Part shown: positions 1-11,027 of the stretch, piece by piece
Layout of the letters: the number at the start of each line of letters is the position of its first letter
Position numbering within the stretch: the stretch's first letter is position 1
Source of the DNA: Nectonema munidae
Lineage: Eukaryota; Nematomorpha; Nectonematoida; Nectonematidae
Length of the DNA stretch: 64,000 bases
NCBI GenBank assembly: GCA_030549495.1
Contig: JAUIRK010001034.1
Location: forward strand, 682,001-746,000
Reading direction: 5' to 3'
Notes under the pieces: model-generated
The model's input: only the letters and a program-made list of their open reading frames with translations
The model's database searches: none
What the model was told of the DNA's origin: nothing
Made by a program: the position numbers and the translations under genes

Positions 1-332
1 GAAGGAAAGAATCAATCAATCAATGGTAGTCGAACATTTTTACCCGACTCGGGCTTCCACTTTAAAGGGCATATAAAAGTTACATCTTTACTTCGCAAAA
101 ACACTACTATAGATTAATTTGAAAAAATACATTTATTTAATTTAATTATTATAATAAGTTTTAATCAAGTTACTACTAATTTTTATTTGAAATTATGTAT
201 ATAATTTATATAAATATAAAAAAGAGCAAGTAAAGAATTTAAATGTATATTTAAAAACTTTGCAAATAGAACTTCAATTTTCACTAACGAATATATCCAA
301 ATATCCATCCAAATATCTGGCGTTTTCTTCAG
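1..332. other. AT-rich non-coding stretch
   Basis: Starts with a short ATCA microsatellite (about 11-25) and continues as AT-rich sequence. I see no gene, RNA or repeat that can be named here. Confidence 0.5.
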
Positions 333-533
333 GTATTGAAGACGGAACAAGCTCTAAATGACACAAACATCAACCGTTTGCTGGCAGGGCATGAGCCTTC
401 TCCTAAAAAGAAAAAATATCAAGATACAACAAAAAGAATTGCAAACATTGTGCAGGATTATGTAAGAAGTAACCGATTTTTTGAGAGGAATAGCATACAA
501 TTTAAAATTTTAGTTTTTCTTGCTATTTTTTAA
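333..533 (+). other. Possible 3' exon or transposon ORF fragment, unknown
   Basis: An open frame of about 66 codons follows a good splice acceptor (pyrimidine-rich, ending TTCTTCAG just before 333) and ends with a stop at 531-533. The first two thirds are markedly richer in GC than the surroundings and encode a basic, polar stretch including HEPSPKKKKYQDTTKRI; the last part is AT-rich and hydrophobic. I do not recognise a family. It could be the last exon of a gene lying to the left of the window or a piece of a mobile-element gene. There is no ATG at the start of the frame, so an independent small protein is unlikely. Confidence 0.22.
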
Positions 534-706
534 TAAACACAATTTTGTTTTATTGATAAATTACCTTTGCTTTCACAAATAAAACAAGTTTTATTAACTT
601 TACTTTTATTTTACCTTAAAAAAAATACTATCAACTTATCGCTTTTTTTCTGATAGATTGATATGTAGTAAAATATTGCATAAAACTATACATTTATAAC
701 ATACTT

Positions 707-812
707 ATCGGGCATTTTTCAACCGGGCACTTGTCCTATCTGGAAGTTGTCCGTCGGGCTTTCGTCCATCGGGCTCTTGTACGTCGGGCAGTTGTCAGTC
801 GGGCAATTGCCC
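707..812. repeat. 15-bp minisatellite, seven units
   Basis: Seven head-to-tail units of 15-16 bp with the core GTCGGGCNNTTGTCC, starting at 707, 722, 737, 753, 768, 783 and 798. The units diverge by several bases each. Because 15 is a multiple of three, the minus strand reads as repeats of the pentapeptide CPTDN inside a short open frame; I treat this as a by-product, not a gene. Confidence 0.8.
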
Positions 813-2539
813 TTGAACCGACTGTAAGATTGCTTACAAAATCTCGGTGCATGAGATCTACAATTAAACCTATAATAACGTAATTTTTCCAAAATTTCAT
901 TCAATCAACACAGCAAACACGCTTCTTCACATTTCCATTTATAATGAATGCTAAGAAAATTAAAAAATTGATAGATATAACCTATGATAGTTTTTATTTA
1001 TAAAAGCCTCATATTAATGAAACATTCCTCGACGTTCTTTTGACACAAATGTTTTTATGCAACATCTTCATTTATGCATGCTTTTATTCAATGCAGTGCC
1101 GTTTTTAGAGGAAATACCGTATAAATATCATTTAGATTTTTTATTTCCTCACTATTTTTTCATATATATAACTCACGTTGTATGGACGCGGGGTATCGAG
1201 TCGAGGAATTGGGACTTTGTTTCGGTGTAATAGACGCCAGGCCAATCAAATTCCTGCCTGCCCCATTTGATTGACACATTTTACACTTTAATTGTTTGAT
1301 AGCTGTTTTTCAAGTTGATTACTACACCCGTTTCTTTGAATTTATTTAAGTTTTGATTGAAAATCGATGGATAGCGTTTGAGGATATCAAATTGGAAGTT
1401 TTTTATTCTTTTCATATTTTTCAAAATAAAGTTCAATAATAGTCTCCTTCTTTTGTTCACAGATCACTAAGAATACGAAAATATATTTATAAATACTTAT
1501 TTATCAAAAATCCATTCATAACAAAGCTCCGATTGCAATTGCATATAACGATATCTTTCTATCAAATATTCTTAATAAAGGAGTGGTAAACGCACAAATC
1601 TTGTCCAATCAGATCGCGGCTCCTGATTGCCAGAAACTTCCCGCAAATTTTATACGAACAAGTAGCAAAAGCAAGCTTTTGTTTTCAAGCCATCAAATAT
1701 GAACATTCTGCTGACGTTAAATCTTTCGTGAATAAAATAATTTTTTTTTTGTAAACGAATGTTCCTGGTATTGTATCAATAGTGAATGAGTTATGCAACG
1801 TATAATTCCTTTTTTCAAAGAATTGCAGCAAAACTTACCTGTTTAAAACTCGGGCCCCCTATACAGCGAACATCGCACTCGATTGCAACATTTCTTTGAG
1901 CTTCGACTTTTACAATGACATGTTTCGTAGCTTCAGAATAAAAATGTCAAAATCTTATCAAATTTAGCGTAAATGCCATATAAAAAATTTGCAAAATCGA
2001 AGAAAGGAACAAATTTTGGGTAAAATGCACAATCTATCAACACTGACAAGCCCTTAGCAGTTCCAATTGGTGTTCAAGCAATGGTTCTGTAAACCCGTAC
2101 ATATAAAATGACGGTAACGAACATCAAAAAATTGCCCGCTTTTATCTTTAAAAAATTTTAGGTTGAATAATTTAGCAAACATATTATTTAATGTCAAAAA
2201 TAGAATAAAAAATATTATCTTCTGAAATTTTAAATGAAAGATTATTATCAGCTTTTAAATTCATTAAAAAAAATTTTAATTAAAAAAAACATTGTAAGCG
2301 AAATGAACTTGAAAAATTTCATTCCACCTTATGTATAAGAACTAATAAGGTCTACAATTACTGAATGAGAAAGATCTTTTTCAATCTGTTTCTTTAAAAA
2401 AAAAGAGAAAAAAGCTTTCTTGGAAATTAATAAAGATAAATTTTTGCTAATAAAATTTAAGAAATTTTCAATTTTGTATTTTTAAAAAAATCTTTTTTTT
2501 AATAACTAAATATTTTCAGTTTTTCGGGTTTTGATTTAA
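813..2539. other. Intergenic, no gene seen
   Basis: AT-rich with two small patches of more balanced composition (about 1180-1330 and 1600-1690) that have no long open frame and no motif I can name. They could be conserved non-coding or old repeat sequence. Poly-A and poly-T runs are frequent between 2100 and 2500. Confidence 0.5.
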
Positions 2540-2860
2540 TAAGAACCGGAAGCCACTCTTTTTCTCGGGAGTTTGTTAGAGATTAAGTGCGTGCGTGCGT
2601 GAGTACCTGATGTTTCCGATCGCTGCACAAGATTTAATTGCGTAATCCATGCAAGAAGTAGGGGATAAGCAACGCTGAGCGCTTACACACACCCACACTT
2701 CCTTCCCCTGGCTTTCGTGAGAAGAAATTAACGTTCGCCGTCGCAATTAACGAAACCAGGATGCATGAAGTGTGCCAATTAAATGCAACTTCAGCGTAGA
2801 CGTCATGCTGAGTGACAGGAGAAAGCGTTTGAGTGAACTGATGTCTAATTTGATTTTTGC
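2540..2860. promoter_or_regulatory. GC-richer island, possible regulatory block
   Basis: About 300 bp of near-balanced composition in otherwise strongly AT-rich DNA, containing a GTGC microsatellite-like run near 2590, CpG-containing words and two ATTAACG words flanking a CGCCGTCGC block near 2730-2750. No frame is open through it. The composition is what one expects of a promoter, enhancer or first untranslated exon, but no gene can be tied to it. Confidence 0.2.
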
Positions 2861-2959
2861 AAGCTCATTTTCTCTCTTCTCTTGCTCAAAGCTCTTTGAT
2901 CTAATTTGCTAAAATTTGTACGATCTAATTTGGCTCTGAAATTCTTATTTAAAACAACG

Positions 2960-3830
2960 TGAATTTTCACTATTACTATTTTCAGTAAAAAAGTGTTCTA
3001 CTTCCATGCCTCTTTTATACTTCTTCAAACAAAGAGCAATTTATATCATATTTTTATTATAGTAATTATTGTTTTAATGTAAAATATATTGTATAAGTCC
3101 CTGGAAGATTTCCTCCACCAATAATTTTTAATTTTATTACTATGATGATCTTTTTTTATAGTATTTCTTAGACTTGTTTTAAGGTTAAGTCTTAGAATGA
3201 ATATTTAAAACCTATTTTTTTCCAATCTATTCTTTTATTATACATTTTGAAAATTATATTAAAAAAAAAGTTTGCACCGCAAAAATTTTGAGTTCATTTT
3301 AAATTAAATTTTTCATTATTTTCATATTTATTTTAATCTCTATTTCTCTCTCCTTCATTGGTTTTATAGGTCCATGTTTGGCTTATGCTCCATGGTGCTA
3401 TTTAAATATGTCATTTTAGGGAGTTGAGATAATGGCGCTTTCGATTTATAATGCATAATGGAAAGAAATTTTGTTAATTTGCAATCGGAATGTATCATTT
3501 GTTTTATTTAATTTTTAGCTAATGGCATAACATATGCAGTAGGGTTGAGTTGATAGTGGTAAGTTTAACAATTTGCGTTTCCAATGGATTTAAAATCGTA
3601 ATTTTTGTTCAGGCATCTTTCAGTTTTTTTATTTTGAATCTTTGATTTTAGAAAGGGGTGGGTTTTATTTGAATTATCAAAAATCGTGATGATGAAAACA
3701 ATTTTCCTTTATTAATATTTTAACGAGAAAAAGTTACGCGCTTAAACGAACGGCGCCAAAATAGATAGCGCAACAAAGGCGCGGCTAAAATGACTGCGCC
3801 AGAACCCCCGTCGCAAAAAGTCTCTAACCC
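2960..3830 (+). mobile_element. MULE-like non-autonomous TIR transposon, copy 1 (diverged)
   Basis: This region matches, in inverted orientation, the element at 22313-23134 over several hundred bases; for example CTTATGCTCCATGGTGCTAT at about 3384 and TACTTCTTCAAACAAAG at about 3019 have counterparts there. Its right end (about 3742-3830) is rich in GCGCC words and, read inward, resembles the left end of the other copy, i.e. the element has terminal inverted repeats starting with GGG. The left end is not recognisable here, so this copy is 5'-eroded. No protein is encoded. Confidence 0.6.
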
Positions 3831-4210
3831 CCATTTTTGGGGCCCTGATACAATTTCTCTAGTCTTTGGGAAATTTTACATGCAAATAAGTTAGTTAGAG
3901 TTGGCATATGTCTCTATTTATAAACTCGCATATATTTTAAAAAAGTACAAAATTGCTTTAAAAACGATACATTTCTATTTTGCTATGATAATATAAGGGC
4001 TTAAACATTCAAACGTGGTGTAAGAAATGAGACTATTGTGCAGTCAAATAAGTTTATCCACTCTCCAATAAGATTGTAATATCTGAAATTTCAGGAAAAA
4101 TTAAATATAACCAGAAATACGGATTTACATTTCTCACACATTCAAAAATTTATATCTTTTATACGTAAGCTTTTACTTCATTTCTTAACTTGTGGATAAA
4201 GGAAATTAAA
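3831..4210. other. Intergenic, no gene seen
   Basis: AT-rich spacer between the MULE-like repeat and the 3' end of the LINE. Nothing recognisable. Confidence 0.5.
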
Positions 4211-4235
4211 TATCATATCATATCATATCATATCA
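4211..4235 (-). repeat. (TGATA)5 3' tail of the LINE
   Basis: Five perfect TATCA units on the plus strand (TGATA on the element's strand) directly at the 3' end of the LINE body. The position suggests it was made by the element's own reverse transcription rather than being an independent microsatellite. Confidence 0.75.
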
Positions 4236-4586
4236 GCTTTATTTTCAAAAGTGTTATAGCCAAAATGTAAAAATTATAAGAAAAAATAAAATAAAATGAT
4301 GTGAAAATTACAAAACTCCACATTTAAAAAAAGCAAATATAGCTTCTGAGGGTTGAATGTCAAAGGCCAAAAACAGCCGCTAGGAGACGCCAACCTGGAT
4401 GCAATATTCTTCAGAGCACAGGAAATATAATATAGGGAGTATAGAGAAAAGTAAAATGGCGAGAATAGATTATATCAAACAATTGCCCTTTTGCAGATAA
4501 AGCAATCGGAGAGTGATTGAGCTTCATGTATGAATCAAGGAAAAACTTTTGCAGTATCTTTTGAAACTTTTTGATATGAATAGGAT

Positions 4587-4900
4587 CTAGTGAAAAAAAT
4601 GTTTCACTGGTATTGTAAAAAGTGGAACTTTGTACGAAAAGGATTGCCTCGACTTTGAGAAGATATAGAAAGGGAGTGACATTTGACTTACATATCGAGG
4701 TGAGGTTCTGTTCTTTGACCAGTTAAACGTGATGAAATTATCAAACAGGGGTGGTGGCATGTAGTATAAAAACTTATATATGTAAATATAGATACTCAAA
4801 TGGTATAGATCTTCGAGTTTAAGTAAGGAGTTTTCGTAGAAGATGTTGGTTGTATGTGAGATTGGATGAAGACCAAAAACCACTCTAAGTGTTTTTTTCT
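4587..4900 (-). pseudogene. LINE ORF2 C-terminal region
   Basis: A 98-residue open frame containing VFGLHPISHTTNIFYENSLL, KFLYYMPPPLFDNF and a following R-rich stretch. This is the thumb/C-terminal pattern of LINE reverse transcriptases (a Y/F-GL-P..SHT.-LF block followed by P..F and a normal-looking NTR/RY stretch). It lies between the reverse transcriptase core and the 3' tail in the expected order. The frame upstream is disrupted. Confidence 0.65.
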
Positions 4901-5084
4901 GAAGTGAAAAAAGAGTAGAGTCTTTTGTATGGCCTCAGTTGAATATACTGTATCTAAGATGAGGGACAAAGAGACTTTTATAGAGGAGAAGTAAGGTTTT
5001 GGTTGGGAAGAACTTTTTTAGTCTAAAATAGGTGACTTTTTGAGCTAATTTGAAAGGGACTACATTTAGAGAACACTGTTGAGA

Positions 5085-5960
5085 TCCATATATCCCATAT
5101 CAATTTTGGAGGGCAAGTTGTTTATGTATAAATTAAATAACAAAGGTCCAAGCACACCACCTTGGATAACACCACTTGCTACATCCATTAAACTTGAGAG
5201 CTGAGTGTCCATTCACACAGACTTGTTTCTTAAAAAAGATTCAATCCATTTTAAAACTTTAGTATTTATGCCATACGCTTCTACATTTTTGACTAAATAG
5301 TTGTGGGGTACTTTATCAAAAGCTTTACTAAAAGCAAAGTAAATAACGCGAACAGTTAAACTCTTTTATAATATGATGGCAATATCGTTATGAAATTCTA
5401 ACAATTGGGTTATTGTAGATTTTTTCTTATAGAAGACATGCTATTTACTTGTAACGAGGTTGTCTTGCTCTAGGTACGAAAGAATATTGTCTGAAATTTA
5501 TCGTTTCAAGGCCTTTAGATAACACTAGGGTCAAAATTTTTGGTCTGTAGTTAGAAATAAGCTTATGATCTGAATTTTTATGAACTGGTGTCACTATTGC
5601 TTTATTCCATGTCACGGGAAGGATTTTTTCACTGATAGAAAGATTAAAAAGCTTGGTTATAGGAGGAGTTAAAATATCACTTAATTTCTTCAATGTGTAT
5701 GGATGTAAGTTATCAATACCTGGAGACGTGTTTACATTTTGGGAGCTGAGTTTTTCATACACAATTTCTTCGTTAAATACCAAATCATTCATTGGAAAAG
5801 AACTATTGAGCTCAGGATTGCCATTTGGCGGGGCACTTGTGGTGCTTGAAAAGATGTTTGGAAAATAATGGTTAAAAATTTCAGCTTTTTCGGTATTAGT
5901 TTCTAGTAAATTCCCGTTAAGATCTATTAAAAGACAGTAATTAAGTTTTTTTTCTTAAGT
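5085..5960 (-). pseudogene. LINE reverse transcriptase core (fingers/palm)
   Basis: Going down the minus strand: SPGIDNLHPYTLKKL and WNKAIVTPVHKNSDHKLIS with NYRP at 5445-5792 (reverse transcriptase blocks 1-2), then in other frames YFAFSKAFDKVPH (block A with the catalytic Asp position changed to Ala) near 5290-5345, a VLKWIESFLRNKS block, and QGGVLGPLLFNLYINNLP (block B) near 5100-5165. Stops interrupt the frame, for example the TGA after RNKSV. These are signature blocks of CR1/Jockey-like LINEs. Confidence 0.8.
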
Positions 5961-6415
5961 GTATTCAAGTAGCTACAGAACCTCTTAGGTTGTCCTTTAT
6001 GTTAAGTGAAGTGTCTTTTTCAAAGGACCTTTTTGATTTCCTCGTCTCAAGCCTTAATGCATTTGAAGTTGTATTGAATTCAGACCATAAAATAGGATCT
6101 CTATACTTTCTATACTTTTTATATAGAGTTCACTTCTTTTCATATAAAGATAGGGTAACGTGATTCAGGTATAGGCTGCGTTTCTTTCTGTGTTTGACGA
6201 AGGATATGTTTTGTGCACTTGTTTGATTCAGAATATCCATAAAGAATATATAGAATTCATAAAACTATTTAATTGCGGGAATCCGATCGACGGATGATAA
6301 CTCTCTTTTCATATTAAGCTGTTGCCTTTACGTACGCTAAGTGTCTTTGCAACGGATAAAATGATTTCAGTATTGGAGATAATTTCAAAAGTTAGTGCGT
6401 AATTGTCGCTACCGC

Positions 6416-6649
6416 TTAGTTGGGTAAGATAGATACACTTAAGATCACGATATGAGAGTTCGTTGTTAATAGATCCAAGACACTTTCTTTACCAGAGTAG
6501 TCAATTCTTGTGGCATCCTTTATCAGTTGAAATAGGTTATTTGAAGCCGAAATTTCTAAAAACATCTTTTCTGAGGAATTTACTTTAGAATATAAAAATT
6601 TTTGTGAATTCCAGCGTATTGAAGGATAGTGGTAGTCGCCATTATACAA
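6416..6649 (-). pseudogene. LINE endonuclease C-terminal part
   Basis: A 77-residue frame with GDYHYPSIRWN, FLEISASNNLFQLIKDATR and SVLDLLTTN. This is the GDFN-P.I.W ... LFQ.V...TR ... LDLV.TN pattern of the apurinic-type endonuclease domain of CR1-like elements, including the catalytic GD-N-type motif (here GDYH, so the Asn is replaced). It lies upstream of the reverse transcriptase as expected. Confidence 0.75.
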
Positions 6650-7024
6650 AACTTTGGAAAAAACACAAAAAAAGGTTGAAGTAATTTATGTGTAGAGTGG
6701 AATAAACTAGTTGAAGGGCTTCAGTAAGAGTTTTACTATTATGGGAAATTTTTTATGCAAGGTATTCAATAAAATCAGGTGTTAAAGGAGATCACTTTGG
6801 ACATTTAAAAATGGTCTATAGTAAACAATAATACCACGTTTGTTGGGGGAGTTATTTGGATCTTTATATCAAAGTTGGTATAACGTGTCTGACTGGCTTA
6901 ATTCTTTCACTGCGCCTCTAATTTTTAAAAATTTTCTCCTTTTTGGGGGTTGAAGTCATTGGAAACGTAAATATTTTTATGTTGAGGAGGCATTTTTCGA
7001 AAGAGGCATTGCACTAGTGACAGA

Positions 7025-7360
7025 TCATTTATAGGAATATTTTTCGTAAGTAATCAAATAGGTCTTAACTGCTTTATCAGAATTAATTTTTCTGAGTCGC
7101 ATAATTCTCTTCAATTTAACTTCATCAAGTGCTAAATGAGTATTAAGTAAATCACGGACGAATTCAACATCGTTTATTCCATCACTATCATCGTTTAATT
7201 CATTGACTCCATGGATTATGTGCTTCATTTTTCTACGTTCTAAGTCTTGATCGACTTCACGTTGGTATTGGAAGGTATCTTGCAAAATTTTCCTAAAGTC
7301 ACGAATAGATGAATATGCTCGTATACATTTTTCAGACTTATTAGACGATTTTTCTAACAT
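7025..7360 (-). pseudogene. LINE ORF1-like protein
   Basis: 111 residues: an N-terminal stretch predicted to form a coiled coil (residues about 15-45, E/R/K/Q rich), then MKHIIHGVNELNDDSDGIND, a VEFVRDLLNTHLALDEV segment and KRIMRLRKINSDKAVKTYL. This is the layout of ORF1-type chaperones of CR1/L2/Jockey-like LINEs (R.NIII.G..E...D...F....L.......I.R..RLG). It sits 5' of the endonuclease. A further short frame with MLEIKDIPSLRKPDHLIRVL near 7540-7670 may be more of the element or another repeat. Confidence 0.55.
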
Positions 7361-7370
7361 GGTTCAAGTT

Positions 7371-7919
7371 ATTTATCAGAATACTAGTGTCTAGTTGATT
7401 TAATCTAAAATTAAGTTAGTAATAAACATTTGTTTTAACTTTTGAAAAACAAGATTCTTCTTCTTTTTTGTAGCTCATTAGGGCAAAAAACAGGGGTAGA
7501 TACTTGTTACATTATCTTTATTGTCCTTTTATTTGACATTTTGTAATAATATATTAGAAAATTCTCTGGAATAAAATCGTTTCTAAGCGTAGCTTTCCGC
7601 TTTCCTTATTTAAAACTCGGATAAGGTGATCAGGTTTTCGCAGGCTAGGAATATCTTTAATTTCTAACATTTTACCCAACTTAAGAACTCCCGACTCTTA
7701 GAAAACAGAATTACAAAAAATGTGATACCCTCGCATGGTCAAACCAGGCCGGAGCGGCCACATTAAATTTTCAAATAGCCATATAAAAATAAAAGAAATC
7801 AAATTTTTGAAAAAAGCCAAAACTAAGACTTCAAATTGAAGCTTTTTAACTATTTAATACAAAAAATAGAAAATAAAATCTTCATTTTGAAAAAAATAGG
7901 CTAATTTATTGGAGACAAC
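7371..7919. other. Spacer between LINE and piggyBac remnants
   Basis: Contains a minus-strand frame at about 7540-7670 (LIRVLNKESGKLRLETILF) of unknown origin and a GC-rich word GGCCGGAGCGGCC near 7748. No gene can be supported. Confidence 0.4.
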
Positions 7920-8844
7920 CCTCACAAATTTTTTTAAAATATGCTTGTTGCATGCATTGCGCGAACATTTTGCACAGACTTGGAAGATTCTACTCCTTCA
8001 TCTTTGATGTAAACACAATTTTCTTTGCTGGGATGGAGGAGAAAAGAAGCTCTGTTCTTTTTCAAACCATAAGATGATAAAATTGATTTTATTTCTTGAG
8101 GCAACTGATCAGATCCAAGTTTCAGACAAGCTGAAAGCCAATTTTTTTTTCTTCAACCTTCTTTAGAATTGAACTCATCTAAGCAATTGAAGTTCATTAT
8201 CAGATATGTGTTCAAGCCTGCCATATCTAAATAATTACTAAAAACAGCCATTGGTCATCTGAAATTTGTACGATTTGTTGAGTACATATTCATCATCTGA
8301 TTGGCTTTGTCAACGCCACACTTAAACTTATTATAAGTCAGCATAGAGACAGGTTTTTTATGGCCCAGCAGTTAAAGGTTTGTATAGTGTTGGCTTGACA
8401 TAATATACACAGCCTTGAAGTTTCGAGCTGCATGACGAGTTGGAACATATTCAGTGAGATTAGCAATGGATGAATACACTTCACATTCCTGCATCCTTTT
8501 TCTTTTTAGGCTTTCTTTTTTCATTATAGGAGGTATAAATTTTCTTGTACCAATGCAGGTGCCCAAAATGGATAAGTTCTTCGCTTTGGCCCAAACGCAT
8601 AAACCATGGGACATGAAAAATCTGTCCACTACAATACCAACACAACACCATTAGGGAGTTTTACGCTTTCACACAATCTTTGAAGAATAGCCTCCCCACT
8701 GAAATACTTTTGAGTAGGATGAGACGAATAATATAACTGAGGAGAAAGTATATAGAAACTGTTCGCATCATTGAGATGATAAAAGTTGATACCGTATTTA
8801 ACTGGCTTGCTTGGATCGTATACTTTCATTGGACAGGGAGACAA
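7920..8844 (-). pseudogene. piggyBac transposase remnant (DDE_Tnp_1_7)
   Basis: Minus-strand pieces in order: CPMKVYDPSKPVKYGINFYH and SFYILSPQLYYSS (8629-8844), then MDRFFMSHGLCVWAKAK with LGTCIGTRKFIPP (8372-8629; DRFF matches the DN-F/YTS motif holding the second catalytic Asp), then YNKFKCGVDKANQMMNMYST (third catalytic Asp in the GGVD-like motif) and FSNYLDMAGLNTYLI near 8200-8330, and finally a Cys-rich C-terminus near 7940-7990 (CAKCSRNACNKH in one frame). The frame changes between the first two pieces and a stop follows TNRTNFR. The N-terminal third with the first catalytic Asp is missing: homology ends at about 8844, where the foldback sequence begins. Confidence 0.82.
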
Positions 8845-9475
8845 TGTTCAACTTTTTGTTCATATTTTGCTAGATGTAAAATTTGATATACCTCATACGA
8901 TGTTACAAAAGTTATTACCTATATTTTTGCAATTTGCACGATATTTAATAATATATTTGTCAAATAAAAATCAATATAAAATTCTGTAATCAAAGAATAG
9001 AAAAATATTCTTTTAAAAATCAAAAAATATTTATTCTTTTTAAATATATCGTTGGCTCCCGTTACTTTTAGTTTCCTATATGCATGATTTGATAAAAATG
9101 ATTAGAGAGACTAAGTTTATCTTCCTATTCTAAAAATAAATGGAGACAACGATATATTTGAAAAGAATAAATATTTTTGATTTTTAAAAATATTTTTCGA
9201 TTCTTTGGTTACAGGATTTTATATTGATTTTAATTTGACAAATATATTATTAAATATCGTGAAAAAATTGTAAAAATATAGGTAATAACTTATGTAACAT
9301 CCTCTCTCCGAACGAGGTATATCAAATCTAGCAAAATATGACTGTCAAGTTGGAGATGAACCATCGTAGTATACAGGTATATAGACTTATGTAGCATCGT
9401 CTCCCCGAATGAGGTATATCAAATCTTACATCTAGCAAAATATGAACAGAAAGTTGAACATTTTCTCCCTAGTAG
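8838..9475. repeat. Large imperfect palindrome (foldback) with partial duplication
   Basis: The left arm (about 8866-9057) is the imperfect reverse complement of 9140-9345, with an 82-base spacer; shared words include TATATCGTTG/CAACGATATA and ATATACCTC/GAGGTATAT. A second, shorter right-hand copy at about 9405-9470 pairs with 8838-8905 (GTTCAACTTT, CATATTTTGCTAGATGTAA). The words ACCATCGTAGTATACA occur twice near 9360 and 9480, so the right side was duplicated. The junction with the truncated piggyBac sequence lies at about 8840. It could be a foldback/MITE-type element or the result of a rearrangement. Confidence 0.8.
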
Positions 9476-10632
9476 AAACCATCGTAGTATACATGTTGGA
9501 GATGATACTCAATTTGTCTACCCGCGTTCAACTGTACATGTTATGAGAATATATCATTACATAACAGAGAAGAGTATCCTAAAACTCTTCATACTGGAAA
9601 AATATTTCTTCAAATATATTATTAATATTAGGACGAGGCAAATACGAAGAAACAAACGTATGATTGTGTAGTAAAAATACAGATGGTGATGACGTCAGCG
9701 TTTATTTGAAAAGTTAATAATTTATAGAGAATGTAAAATCAGTGTGTGTAAAACGCGGTTTCCACTTTATTATGAATGAAGATTTACATTTGATTCGAAA
9801 GCGCTGCACCAAGTTAGGGAGTAATAGAGCGTGTGTGTCCCATTCAGGGCCTTCTCTGGCAGAATTTTCTATTGGTGAGATCAAATTTTTTTTTGGAAAT
9901 CGTTCATCAGTTTATTGTAAAATTTGAGCGAAACGATCTTCTATTGTCAAAAGCCAAGATTTTTGAAAAATTTTAAAATTGTCTCTATGAACTTTTTTAT
10001 GTTGGCTTCAGAGTCCAGTGGGATTCACCCAGAGGCAATTCATCTTAGGGAGAATCTAAAAGTTCTTAGGGGGAAGAAAATTTGAATCCACAAACGAACA
10101 GAACCTAATTGGTAGATCAGAAGAGATATAACTATCAATAATTCTATTTAAGTATAAAAATAAAGAATTATTTTTATTTGTTTTTGAATGTGTATAAGCT
10201 CATTATAAAAATATTCTGTGTAAAGGTAAATTTTCTTTTTTTACTTTTTTAAAGGTAATTTTTTTTGTCTAAAGTAGTCTTGTCAGAACACGGATAAGGA
10301 AGAAATAGGAACATTTTCGGTACTGTAGTAAATATAAGTAAAGTGCTGAAGGGTCATTTGTTTGAAATAAAGAGAGTAAACAAAAAGAGAGAGTAAAGTT
10401 TCAAACAAATTTACTTAAATATAACGAATTTTCGACTCCACGAGCCTTTGCCAAGTTGAAGTACCAAATGCACAAGGTGAATTTGTAAAAAATTCAATTA
10501 AAAGACGAGAAGAATATGTTTTGAATGCTAAATTCAAATTTTGATAAAATTTTTAAATGCAATTTTTGTGACAAATAATTTTGGAAAGGGAGAGATAGGG
10601 AATTAAATTTTGATAAATGATCAAAAAGATCC
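9476..10632. other. Intergenic, no gene supported
   Basis: AT-rich. A short plus frame at 9742-9927 starting MCVKRGFHFIMNEDLHLIRK has slightly higher GC but no family I recognise. Nothing else stands out. Confidence 0.4.
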
Positions 10633-10662
10633 GTGGACGTAAAAAAGTTGAGAATCACTGCT
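10633..10662. repeat. hAT-type terminal inverted repeat
   Basis: The sequence ending AAAAAGTTGAGAATCACTG matches, in reverse complement, the common hAT terminus CAGTGNTTCTCAAC. It marks the right end of a hAT-derived element lying to its left; the next eight bases (CTTTAGAC) would be the target-site duplicate, but I could not find the partner. Confidence 0.5.
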
Positions 10663-10736
10663 TTAGACAAATAGTAGTTTCGGGCTTCTTTTAGATCAAT
10701 CTTCGCAAAATATAATGTAAGAAATTTTGGAAAAAA

Positions 10737-11027
10737 GTGGCTAATTTATTGATTTACAATGTGGAAAATTGTATTATTGATTTACAATGCCGAAGAAGGC
10801 CAAATAAAAAGATAATTCAAAGAAAATATGCAACAAAAGAAAAATTATCTTTAATAAAAAAGCAACAAACGAGCTTAAAGTGGACAAACACTTTCCACGC
10901 TTATTCGATCTATTTATTGGCATGCATTCCTGCTTTTTCATTTAGTACCGAGCGGGTATTTTTGTGCCAAAATCGTGTAAATACAAAACATGGTGTTTGT
11001 TTGAAAACAACTGTAAAATTGATATAA
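10737..11027 (+). pseudogene. hAT transposase C-terminal fragment
   Basis: A 96-residue frame whose end reads YLLACIPAFSFSTERVF followed by N-R-V and G-x-x-L spacing. This is the hAT C-terminal dimerisation signature (..IPA.S..SERVFS..G.I......). The first part is basic and unrecognised. The rest of the transposase is absent, so this is a small relic. It starts 75 bp right of a hAT-type terminus. Confidence 0.65.

Larger units (their letters stand above)
4211..7370 (-). mobile_element. Non-LTR retrotransposon (LINE, CR1/Jockey group-like), decayed
   Basis: Reading the minus strand from 7360 to 4211, one finds in the right order an ORF1-like protein, an endonuclease segment, reverse-transcriptase blocks, a LINE-type C-terminal region and a microsatellite tail. 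All are in separate short frames broken by stops and frameshifts, so the copy is dead. Between the reverse-transcriptase block carrying QGGVLGPLLFNLYINNLP (about 5085-5190) and the C-terminal region (4587-4900) there is too little sequence and I find no FADD catalytic box, so an internal part seems deleted. The 3' end is AATAAAGC followed by five TGATA units, as in LINE clades that end in a short tandem repeat rather than poly-A. Confidence 0.85.

Noticed and set aside
5653-5868. 71-residue plus-strand frame
   Set aside because: Antisense of the LINE reverse transcriptase core.
8454-8989. Plus-strand frames at 8454-8654 and 8786-8989
   Set aside because: Antisense of the piggyBac remnant and part of the foldback arm.
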